This document shows positions 1-4,660 of a DNA stretch of 6,496 nucleotides, piece by piece; position 1 is the first letter of the stretch; each line of letters starts with the position of its first letter. The notes under the pieces were generated by a model that searched no databases, had not been told where the DNA came from, and was given only the letters and a program-made list of their open reading frames with translations. The position numbers and the translations under genes are program-made. The DNA comes from CAZPWF01 sp964590725 (lineage in GTDB: Bacteria > Patescibacteriota > Saccharimonadia > Saccharimonadales > JACQNP01), in NCBI GenBank assembly GCA_964590725.1, contig CAZPWF010000034.1, positions 1 to 6,496 on the forward strand, read 5' to 3'.

Positions 1-89
1 CCCAGCCAAGCATAAGCATAAAAAAGTCTTATTTAATTCCGAACTGTTTTCACACCCCAATTAGATTGAGCTAAAATATATAAAAGTCC

Positions 90-118
90 TTGACTAGTCA
101 TTTTAGGTTTGGTATTTT
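90..118 (+). promoter_or_regulatory. Sigma70-type promoter of the small-RNA unit
   Basis: A -35 box TTGACT at 90-95 (5 of 6 consensus) lies 17 bases from a -10 box TATTTT at 113-118. The -10 is preceded by TGG, which fits an extended -10. The predicted transcription start is near 124-126. No + strand protein gene follows before 3619, so the promoter most likely serves the short RNA that ends at the terminator at 241-267. This is read from sequence only. Confidence 0.6.
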
Positions 119-123
119 ATTCC

Positions 124-267
124 ACGGAAGACCAAGTGATGCAGCACTTAGTTCGATAAATGTGACCGTTCGAGTTAGTAAGTTTACGAGTTTGTTAGTT
201 AGTAGGTCACATCTGTGGGTGCAAGTCTTCGCAAGATTTAAAGAGGCACATTAGGTGCCTCTTTTTT
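124..267 (+). ncRNA. Candidate structured small RNA of unknown family, about 140 nt
   Basis: A good promoter just upstream and a strong intrinsic terminator at the end bracket a transcript with no convincing reading frame. It can fold as a multibranch structure. GAAGAC (127-132) pairs with GTCTTC (225-230) as a closing stem. AAGTG (134-138) pairs with CACTT (145-149). ATGTGACC (160-167) pairs perfectly with GGTCACAT (205-212). A competing local hairpin, AAGTCTT (223-229) with AAGATTT (233-239), would break the closing stem, so two folds are possible. The segment 168-204 contains repeated GTTAGTA and ACGAGTT-like words. I do not recognise SRP RNA, 6S, tmRNA, RNase P or a known riboswitch. It could instead be a riboswitch-like leader that has lost its gene. 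The existence of a transcript is moderately supported; its function is unknown. Confidence 0.5.
241..267 (+). terminator. Rho-independent terminator of the small-RNA unit
   Basis: The stem AAGAGGCAC (241-249) pairs perfectly over 9 bp with GTGCCTCTT (255-263) around the loop ATTAG. A run of six T (262-267) overlaps the 3' arm. This is a textbook + strand terminator. Read on the minus strand the same hairpin is followed by only three T, so it may act weakly as a convergent terminator for the phhA/HAD operon, whose last stop codon is at 373-375. Confidence 0.85.
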
Positions 268-372
268 CATGGCTTCAAGATACAGAATCTAACTGTAATG
301 TACTTAATGACAGCCCTTCAGCCACCAACACCTCAAAGTTTCGAAGTACGGCCATTAGGGGCATCAGATAGT
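268..372. other. Intergenic stretch with no recognisable gene
   Basis: This lies between the small-RNA terminator and the end of the HAD gene. I see no reading frame of note and no second strong terminator. A 6-bp match, GTACTT and AAGTAC separated by roughly 40 bases, is too weak to interpret. Positions 1-89 are likewise AT-rich with nothing I can assign apart from a short AGCATA tandem near 9-20. Confidence 0.5.
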
Positions 373-1323
373 TCACAGATTCCAACCTTCTCTAATTAAG
401 ATTTTTCTCGTAATATCATTCATAGAAAACCAGATACCGGCATTAATCTTAATTTGTTGTTTGATATCTTCTTCCTTAGCTATTACTGCAAGATCTACAG
501 TAGATGTTTTTGATAGCGTTCTAAGCACGGCCTTGGTGCTTTCTACGCCATTCTGCATTGCTGCATCAACAAATCTGCCAATTTCTTTATTTACTCCTAT
601 ACTGAAGTCGGCTTCCTCGAAGATTGATTTATCATTATCGCCATCGCCAAGCCCAACTACAAACACATCATCACGTTCAACTTTTAGCATATTTAGAATT
701 TTATGAAATGTACGGGCTTTATTAATTCGCTCAGATTGAATTGTTAGCGAACCGCCTCCATTTACAATTGCTATCCCATCAGGTTTATTCAGCTCAAGCA
801 ATTGACTATGAAGTATCTTCTGATGTTTTAGCTCGCTATGACCGGCTTCATCTTGAATTCGCAAAACCACTATCGTTTTACCGATTTTACTAGCTATCTT
901 CTGTCCCGCTGGCAAATCTGTAATATTATGACTAGCTTCTTCGGCCCACTCAGCAATGTCTCCCATCTCATCTCTATCGATCTGAAACCAGTGTCTTATC
1001 ACGCCCCTGTCGTCCAGGGCACTTATTGTCCCGCCATTCTCTGAAATTATTGGCACTTCGGGATCAATAACACCGGTTTCCCAAAGACTTGGTAGCCAAG
1101 GATGGTTTGTTCGTCGCGCAGTCGCCACAATAAGCGGCTTGTTTCTTGCAAGCTCAGCTACTTCTGGGTCCAGTTTTGGTATGTGGTTGTTGGTTGATTG
1201 ATCAAAATCGTATGTATTACATAATGTTCCATCAAAATCACTCAGTACGATTACTGGCTTTTCCTGATTGCTGATAAAGCCTGTGATTTCTTGAATTGTT
1301 TGAGACATTTGTTGTTTATTCAT
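373..1323 (-). CDS. HAD-superfamily phosphatase (Cof/type IIB-like), coupled to phhA
   Basis: A 316-residue haloacid dehalogenase-type hydrolase, probably a cytoplasmic, Mg-dependent phosphomonoesterase. All four HAD motifs are visible. Motif I is SDFDGT, with Asp29 as nucleophile and Asp31 as general acid. Motif II is the Thr68 in VATARR. The motif III lysine is probably Lys202 in INKA. Motif IV is GDGDND at 226-231, with acidic metal ligands. SENGG at 94-98 and the long insert between motifs II and III fit the C2-capped type IIB group, which includes Cof proteins, sucrose-phosphate phosphatase and mannosyl-3-phosphoglycerate phosphatase. The substrate cannot be read from sequence. The ATG overlaps the phhA stop in an ATGA arrangement and has a strong Shine-Dalgarno site inside the phhA 3' end, so translation is probably coupled to phhA and expression shares its leader control. 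The family is certain; a role in aromatic metabolism is only an inference from the operon. Confidence 0.9.
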   Translation of the reverse strand: MNKQQMSQTIQEITGFISNQEKPVIVLSDFDGTLCNTYDFDQSTNNHIPKLDPEVAELARNKPLIVATARRTNHPWLPSLWETGVIDPEVPIISENGGTISALDDRGVIRHWFQIDRDEMGDIAEWAEEASHNITDLPAGQKIASKIGKTIVVLRIQDEAGHSELKHQKILHSQLLELNKPDGIAIVNGGGSLTIQSERINKARTFHKILNMLKVERDDVFVVGLGDGDNDKSIFEEADFSIGVNKEIGRFVDAAMQNGVESTKAVLRTLSKTSTVDLAVIAKEEDIKQQIKINAGIWFSMNDITRKILIREGWNL

Positions 1324-2105
1324 AGTATTCTCCTAGTTAAATCTATAATTTGTCCATCGGATACGTTATCGAAAAAGCCTCCTACTTCATCCAGTAATTG
1401 GGAAGTGGATTGTGCAGCAAATAGTTGCGGTTGCAAACTATCGACTCGGTATTGTTTAAGCCCCATGAGGCTAATGTCGAGCGGCACAACTTTTACTTGA
1501 TCTAAATTCTCCAGCTCGTTCACTGACGACAATAGTCCAGCGCCGACAGCTTTAATATTGTCCTTATTGGCTACCACGCCAAACTCTCCAGAAAACCACC
1601 ACACGTTTGCAATAAACTGTCTTGCGACTTCTGTTTCTACTCTTGTGACTGCAGCACCTGCCAAATGATGTAGCTTAGCAAACTCAACACTTGCCAGAAG
1701 AGTAGCGTGGCCAATCACCTCGTGAACTATATCTGGCTGCTCTGTGTAGAACGGCGTGCTGGCGTCTCTGATGTACTGCGTGGACAGGAACCTGCCTTTT
1801 GCTAGACTGCCAAAAAACGTTTCTATTGGCGCCAAGCCACCGACTGCCCGAAACTCGAATCCAGATAGCGGCTTTAATGCCCGTGTTACTTCGTCTAATT
1901 GAGGTACATGTGTCTTAGACAGATTAAGTTTAGTGCTTGCATCGAGCACTTCCGGTGCAACGCGTCGTTCCCATATAGGCTCTAGAGCGCCGCAAATAGT
2001 ACGCCAAACATTATCTTCATCTACGTGGTATGCGATGTGCGTCGGTTCTGTCTCGGGACCGGCTGCCATAGCAATAATCTCTGATTGTCTTGTATTTTCA
2101 CTCAT
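1320..2105 (-). CDS. phhA: Phenylalanine 4-hydroxylase (aromatic amino acid hydroxylase)
   Basis: A 261-residue, single-domain, pterin-dependent, non-heme iron hydroxylase predicted to convert L-Phe to L-Tyr with O2 and a reduced pterin in the cytoplasm. The family hallmark runs from FLSTQYIRD (106-114) through PFYTEQPD into HEVIGH (128-133), giving the iron ligands His128 and His133. The third ligand is Glu174 in WWFSGEFG. The core motif departs slightly from the usual text: IRD where IRH is common, and GHATLL where GHVPLL is common. The length matches bacterial PhhA and lacks the ACT regulatory domain of animal enzymes. Trp or Tyr hydroxylase activity cannot be excluded by eye, but bacterial members are mostly Phe hydroxylases. 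The start is supported by GGAGA 4 bases upstream of the ATG. The gene follows a leader with a Tyr-rich peptide and terminator, which suggests a biosynthetic (Tyr-supplying) rather than catabolic role. No pterin-recycling phhB is visible in the window. Confidence 0.93.
   Translation of the reverse strand: MSENTRQSEIIAMAAGPETEPTHIAYHVDEDNVWRTICGALEPIWERRVAPEVLDASTKLNLSKTHVPQLDEVTRALKPLSGFEFRAVGGLAPIETFFGSLAKGRFLSTQYIRDASTPFYTEQPDIVHEVIGHATLLASVEFAKLHHLAGAAVTRVETEVARQFIANVWWFSGEFGVVANKDNIKAVGAGLLSSVNELENLDQVKVVPLDISLMGLKQYRVDSLQPQLFAAQSTSQLLDEVGGFFDNVSDGQIIDLTRRIL
1329..1334 (-). promoter_or_regulatory. Ribosome binding site of the HAD gene, inside phhA
   Basis: On the minus strand AGGAGA lies 5 bases before the ATG at 1323-1321. 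It falls within the last codons of phhA. This fixes the HAD start and, with the 4-base ATGA overlap, points to translational coupling. Confidence 0.8.
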
Positions 2106-2109
2106 AGTT

Positions 2110-2114
2110 TCTCC
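2110..2114 (-). promoter_or_regulatory. Ribosome binding site of phhA
   Basis: On the minus strand GGAGA lies 4 bases upstream of the ATG at 2105-2103. It sits just downstream of the attenuator U-tract (2135-2130), so only about 25 bases separate the terminator from the start codon. That leaves no room for a separate promoter after the terminator. Confidence 0.8.
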
Positions 2115-2129
2115 AAACTTATTTACACT

Positions 2130-2151
2130 AAAAAACCGCCTGTTCGGCGGT
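2130..2151 (-). terminator. Intrinsic terminator in the phhA leader (attenuator, segments 3:4)
   Basis: Read on the minus strand, ACCGCC (2151-2146) pairs perfectly over 6 bp with GGCGGT (2140-2135) around the loop GAACA, followed by six T (2135-2130). It lies between the predicted operon promoter and phhA, so transcripts must read through it to express phhA and the HAD gene. Its 5' arm can alternatively pair with CGGCGG inside the leader peptide (2203-2198). It could instead be a leftover terminator for the upstream ATP-grasp gene, but that gene ends about 280 bases away and a promoter intervenes. Confidence 0.85.
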
Positions 2152-2177
2152 ATATATCTAATTTTAAATTGTTGCTT

Positions 2178-2249
2178 TTATGACACAGTTAAATAGTCCG
2201 CCGGATAATAGGGGACCAAATAGGTTTGAACTGAAATCATATTTGACAT
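2178..2249 (-). CDS. Tyrosine-rich leader peptide of the phhA operon
   Basis: A 23-codon frame starts with ATG at 2249-2247 and ends in TAA at 2180-2178. It begins MSNMISVQTY, continues through LVPYYPADY, and ends LTVS. Tyr is encoded by TAT at codons 10, 14, 15 and 19, giving 4 of 23 residues with one adjacent pair, and there is no Phe codon. The ATG is exactly at the predicted transcription start, so the message would be leaderless; no Shine-Dalgarno site is visible. A second in-frame ATG at codon 4 is an alternative start. The frame overlaps two of the four alternative RNA segments of the attenuator. The peptide is unlikely to have its own function; its translation would report charged tRNA-Tyr. 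A short frame in AT-rich DNA can arise by chance, so support comes from the combination with the terminator, antiterminator pairing and target gene. Confidence 0.7.
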   Translation of the reverse strand: MSNMISVQTYLVPYYPADYLTVS

Positions 2250-2255
2250 AATCGG

Positions 2256-2284
2256 ATCTTAGCAACATAAAAACTATTTGTCAA
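2256..2284 (-). promoter_or_regulatory. Promoter of the phhA-HAD operon
   Basis: On the minus strand a perfect -35 box TTGACA (2284-2279) lies exactly 17 bases from a -10 box TAAGAT (2261-2256). Counting seven bases on from the -10 gives +1 at 2249, the A of the leader peptide ATG. This is the best-matching promoter in the window. A weaker alternative -10 (TATATA at 2157-2152) has no clear -35; if used, it would start inside the terminator hairpin and bypass attenuation. Confidence 0.75.
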
Positions 2285-2404
2285 TATGGCGCTTCCCAAA
2301 TCTGTGTGCTCAGACAAATTCGACATTTGAAATTCGGTCACCGCATAAATCGGTTGTTATTTACAAAACATATTTTGCTATAAAGTTTGAGCTATATTAT
2401 CTAT

Positions 2405-2452
2405 AAAATTACATATTTGTAATTGCAATGGTTAGTTATTACTAACCATTGC
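2405..2452 (-). terminator. Palindromic hairpins at the end of the ATP-grasp gene, probable terminator
   Basis: A perfect 12-bp inverted repeat with a 4-base loop occupies 2425-2452. Its arms are GCAATGGTTAGT and its complement, and it covers the last codons and TAA stop of the ATP-grasp gene. A second hairpin follows directly on the minus strand: AATTAC (2424-2419) and GTAATT (2412-2407), then a run of T (2408-2405). Neither is a standard GC-rich stem followed at once by U, so termination is plausible but not certain. Overlap of the main stem with the stop codon is unusual; it may instead protect the 3' end. Confidence 0.5.
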
Positions 2453-3175
2453 GTCTAGGAAATACTTAGCCACGTCTACGGGTGGACCCTTAGAAGGTGA
2501 ATGAAACCATTTGAGTCCGGGGGCGCTATTTACTTCTAATACGAAGTGTTGACCATCTTCGTCTATAAGATAATCAACCGCTGCATATGCCAGACCCAAT
2601 ATGTTACTAATATCGATTGACATTTTGATGAGAATTGGGCTCCAGTTCTCATTGTCATATGATACGCGTTCAAGATGACGATTTTGGTCGACAGACGTCC
2701 CATATTTACTTTCGTGGACGGCGATAACTGAATTGTTAAGAACGAGGTATCGCAGCTCTTTGCCAGAAACATATTTTTCTAAAATGGATCCGCTTATATC
2801 AAGCGAGTTCAATTGACCAATATTAGATACTATTTTAATGTCTGTTGAACCTGCGCCACGCAAAGGTTTTACGATAATCGTTCCGTGGGTTGAAAGAAAC
2901 GTTTCCGCTTCATCAATTGATTTTGTTCGCATAAAGGGAATATTTGGTAAATTATTTCGTTCTAATATAAGCCGAGTGTGGAATTTATTTCGGGCTAAGC
3001 TAGTACTGACGTGAGAATTTAGGCTACTAAATTCATGATTAATAAATCGCTCACCACTAGGAGTAGTGACGGCGAAAAGGCCGTTTGGCGTAACCCAGGT
3101 TGGGCTAAGCCCCATTTTGTTAGCCTGATTAAATAGAAGTTCGGCCGTACCGGCCTTTTTAACTACAGGAATCAT
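2432..3175 (-). CDS. ATP-grasp ligase, RimK/glutathione synthetase-like
   Basis: A 247-residue ATP-grasp enzyme expected to join a carboxylate to an amine through an acyl-phosphate with ATP and Mg. The ATP-binding part starts at about residue 55 (SLARNKFHTR, a typical helix of this fold). It continues with the glycine-rich nucleotide loop IVKPLRGAGSTD near 95-106 and the EKYVSGKELRYLV strand near 130-145. It ends with the metal-binding FVLEVNSAPGL near residues 210-220. The closing run FHSPSKGPPVDVAKYFLDAM resembles RimK-type glutamate ligases and cyanophycin-synthetase-like proteins. The N-terminal substrate domain is short, so the protein is smaller than the roughly 300 residues of RimK. 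The substrate is unknown; modification of a protein tail, a peptide or a cell-wall precursor are all possible. The ATG is the only plausible start after an in-frame upstream TAG, and its ribosome site (AGAAAG) is weak. No partner gene is adjacent. Confidence 0.85.
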   Translation of the reverse strand: MIPVVKKAGTAELLFNQANKMGLSPTWVTPNGLFAVTTPSGERFINHEFSSLNSHVSTSLARNKFHTRLILERNNLPNIPFMRTKSIDEAETFLSTHGTIIVKPLRGAGSTDIKIVSNIGQLNSLDISGSILEKYVSGKELRYLVLNNSVIAVHESKYGTSVDQNRHLERVSYDNENWSPILIKMSIDISNILGLAYAAVDYLIDEDGQHFVLEVNSAPGLKWFHSPSKGPPVDVAKYFLDAMVSNN

Positions 3176-3316
3176 TTGTTTACTTTCTTTTTTATGGTCG
3201 AATGCGTCGACTGTCTAGATCGCTCACGCTTAAAATGGACTAACCGTAGGTTATAGATATAAAAAAGAGATCTAATTGTGACGACGGCGAGGCTAAATAA
3301 CCACTTGCTTGATATT

Positions 3317-3325
3317 ATTGTAGCA
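3317..3325 (-). promoter_or_regulatory. Possible extended -10 promoter for the ATP-grasp gene
   Basis: On the minus strand TGC followed by TACAAT (3322-3317) forms an extended -10 element about 140 bases upstream of the ATP-grasp start. No good -35 is seen at the usual spacing. The resulting leader (about 3310 to 3176) shows no terminator or riboswitch I can name. This places a divergent promoter pair back to back with the metK promoter at 3399-3426. Confidence 0.35.
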
Positions 3326-3398
3326 CAAGAATAGGGTAATATCATAATACAAAGTAATAATTTGCAAGTCACAACTCGGACAGTACATTATAGTAATG

Positions 3399-3426
3399 TT
3401 TACTTTTATTATCAGTGTGCTAGAGT
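3399..3426 (+). promoter_or_regulatory. Promoter of metK upstream of the SAM riboswitch
   Basis: TTTACT (3399-3404, 4 of 6) lies 16 bases from TAGAGT (3421-3426, 4 of 6), with TGC just before the -10 as an extended element. The predicted start near 3433 lies about 16 bases before the riboswitch, as expected for a promoter driving a riboswitch-controlled leader of roughly 185 nt. Confidence 0.5.
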
Positions 3427-3448
3427 TAGTAGGCACATTAATTAATTA

Positions 3449-3554
3449 GTATCACGAGTGCAGCGAGAGAACTAGCTCTATGACCTGCCGGCAACCACTT
3501 ATTTTTTCTTAAGAAATAAAAAGGTGCCCCTTCTAGCCCGAACGGGAAAGATAG
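3449..3554 (+). promoter_or_regulatory. SAM-I (S-box) riboswitch aptamer upstream of metK
   Basis: The conserved S-box landmarks appear in order. A P1 strand with TATC (3450-3453) is followed by GAG and the P2 arm. A kink-turn region reads CTCTATGACC, followed by the hallmark GGCAACC (3490-3496). P3 closes with GGTGCC (3523-3528) and carries an AT stem TTATTT/AAATAA. P4 is CCCGAACGGG (3537-3546). The 3' hallmark GAAAGAT (3546-3552) completes P1 with GATA. S-box RNAs bind S-adenosylmethionine, the product of MetK, so this gives feedback on SAM synthesis. P1 looks short (about 4 bp), which may weaken the ligand-free aptamer. Confidence 0.92.
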
Positions 3555-3570
3555 AAACGTTAACCATACG

Positions 3571-3615
3571 CTCCTTTCATTTCCGCAGACGGCGGAGAGA
3601 TACGAAAGGAGTTTT
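3571..3615 (+). promoter_or_regulatory. Expression platform: hairpin sequestering the metK ribosome site
   Basis: CTCCTTTC (3571-3578) pairs perfectly over 8 bp with GAAAGGAG (3604-3611), which contains the metK Shine-Dalgarno sequence AAAGGAG seven bases before the ATG. An inner stem, TTTCCGC (3580-3586) with GCGGAGA (3592-3598), stacks inside. This predicts translational control when SAM is bound. Four T (3612-3615) follow at once, so it could also stop transcription. A candidate antisequestor is the P1-side GAAAG (3546-3550) with CTTTC (3574-3578), only 5 bp. Confidence 0.75.
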
Positions 3616-3618
3616 ATT

Positions 3619-4575
3619 ATGTCAAATATAAGAACAGCGGAGAGTGTTTCGCCGAAGCACCCAGACAAACTATGTGATCAGATATCTGATGCTACTTTGG
3701 ACGCATTCTTAGCACAAGATCCAAAATCACGAGTCGCAGTTGAAGTACTCGGTGGCCATGGCAAAGTTGTGGTTATTGGTGAGGTTACTACAACTGCCAA
3801 AGTTGATGTAGAAGAAATTATCCAGAGAATTGCCGGTGATGTCGAAAAAGAAGTTAGGTTGGTTCATCAAAGCCCGGAAATTGCCCAAGGAGTTGATACT
3901 GGCGGTGCAGGCGATCAAGGAATTATGGTTGGCTATGCCTGCAATGAAACACCAGAAAGATTACCCCTAGAAGTAGTATTATCTCGTCAGCTCAATAGAT
4001 ATTTATTCAAAATTTGGCCCAATGATGGCAAGACACAAGTAACCTTAAGAGATGGTAAAATCGATTCCGTCGTGGCAAGCTTTCAACATGCCTCAACCGA
4101 AGAATTGAAATCAAAAGTAAAAGAGTGGATAGATGAAATAAAAATAGAAGGCTCCCCTAGTGTATACGCAAACCCGGCGGGTGAATGGGATCAAGGTGGA
4201 TTTGATGCTGACACTGGCTTGACGGGCAGAAAACTTGTTGTTGATAACTATGGACCACGAATACCCATTGGCGGAGGCTGTTTTAGCGGTAAAGATCCAA
4301 GTAAGGTTGATCGATCCGCTGCATATATTGCGAGAAAAATAGCTGTAGATTATTTAGAATCTCGACAGGCTAAAGAAGTATTTTGCCATCTTGCTTACGC
4401 TATTGGTAAGCCCGACCCGGTGGAAGCAACCGTCACAATTGACGGGGTGCAAGAGCTTGTTGGGGGATATGACCTAACTCCGAAAGGTATAATCGAGTCT
4501 CTTGACTTACGAAAACCTCAATACGAAGTAACGGCTCAATATGGCCATTTCGGCAATGGTTTTACCTGGGGTTAA
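3619..4575 (+). CDS. metK: S-adenosylmethionine synthetase, compact form
   Basis: A 318-residue methionine adenosyltransferase making SAM from methionine and ATP in the cytoplasm. E. coli MetK is about 384 residues. Catalytic and binding positions visible here are Glu8, His14-Pro-Asp16-Lys17, Glu42, Glu55, the QGVD and GAGDQG segments (90-101), Lys138, TGRK (202-205) and GGGCFSGKDPSKVD (218-231). Position 13 is Lys where the common motif is Gly-His-Pro-Asp-Lys. Shortening falls between LVH and QGVD, in the region before GKTQVT, in the third domain, and at the C-terminus, which ends right after YGHFGNGFTWG. There is no sign of frameshift. The start is fixed by AAAGGAG. The riboswitch upstream and a strong terminator downstream make it a single-gene unit. 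The function is well supported; the compactness is a lineage trait I cannot date. Confidence 0.95.
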   Translation: MSNIRTAESVSPKHPDKLCDQISDATLDAFLAQDPKSRVAVEVLGGHGKVVVIGEVTTTAKVDVEEIIQRIAGDVEKEVRLVHQSPEIAQGVDTGGAGDQGIMVGYACNETPERLPLEVVLSRQLNRYLFKIWPNDGKTQVTLRDGKIDSVVASFQHASTEELKSKVKEWIDEIKIEGSPSVYANPAGEWDQGGFDADTGLTGRKLVVDNYGPRIPIGGGCFSGKDPSKVDRSAAYIARKIAVDYLESRQAKEVFCHLAYAIGKPDPVEATVTIDGVQELVGGYDLTPKGIIESLDLRKPQYEVTAQYGHFGNGFTWG

Positions 4576-4593
4576 GTAATTAAACTCTGGGCT

Positions 4594-4632
4594 AAAAGGG
4601 TTTGCGCTAATAGACGAGTGCAGACCCTTTTT
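4594..4632 (+). terminator. Rho-independent terminator of metK
   Basis: AAAAGGGTTTGC (4594-4605) pairs over 12 bp (one GU) with GCAGACCCTTTT (4620-4631) around a 14-base loop, ending in five T (4628-4632). It lies 18 bases after the metK stop and separates metK from the SulP gene. Confidence 0.88.
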
Positions 4633-4660
4633 AATATTTAAGCGTTATCGATTTGTCGAA

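Larger units (their letters stand above)
2130..2249 (-). promoter_or_regulatory. Proposed tyrosine-responsive transcription attenuator of phhA
   Basis: Four segments on the minus-strand RNA give the classical trp-type layout. Segment 1 is GGTCCCC (2217-2211), flanked by Tyr codons 10 and 14/15. Segment 2 is CGGCGGAC (2203-2196). Segment 3 is CCGCCG (2150-2145). Segment 4 is GGCGG (2140-2136) followed by U residues. GTCCCC of segment 1 can pair with GG-C-GGAC of segment 2 with one bulged C. CGGCGG of segment 2 pairs with segment 3 over 6 GC pairs. Segments 3 and 4 form the terminator. A ribosome stalled at Tyr codon 10 would cover segment 1, free segment 2 to pair with 3, and prevent termination. 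Stalling at codons 14-15 or 19 could also cover segment 2 and have the opposite effect, so the decisive codon cannot be settled by inspection. No T-box core is present. Confidence 0.68.

Noticed and set aside
181..204. CRISPR or tandem repeat array from the GTTAGTA/ACGAGTT words
   Set aside because: The words are short, imperfect and irregularly spaced, without spacers.
160..212. A tRNA suggested by GTTCGA in the 8-bp stem region
   Set aside because: No cloverleaf, acceptor stem or anticodon arm can be built around it.
461..1500. Several + strand open frames of 68-81 codons across the HAD and phhA genes
   Set aside because: They lie antisense to genes with intact catalytic motifs, have low-complexity or unremarkable translations and no ribosome sites.
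2135..2151. Terminator belonging only to the ATP-grasp gene
   Set aside because: It is about 280 bases past that gene, a consensus promoter lies between them, and only 24 bases separate its U-tract from the phhA ATG.
1933..2196. An 87-codon + strand frame over the phhA start and leader
   Set aside because: It is antisense to phhA and the attenuator, its translation matches nothing I recognise, and it has no promoter or ribosome site of its own.
2130..2249. T-box riboswitch upstream of phhA
   Set aside because: There is no T-box bulge consensus (UGGN in the GGGUGGNACCGCG context) and no specifier stem I. The Tyr codons lie in an open frame, which fits a leader peptide better.
3172..3372. A 66-codon minus-strand frame upstream of the ATP-grasp gene
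   Set aside because: It has no ribosome site or recognisable features and overlaps the promoter region; hydrophobic residues at the start are compatible with chance in AT-rich DNA.
3438..3668. A 76-codon minus-strand frame
   Set aside because: It is antisense to the SAM riboswitch and metK start, whose RNA constraints explain the sequence.
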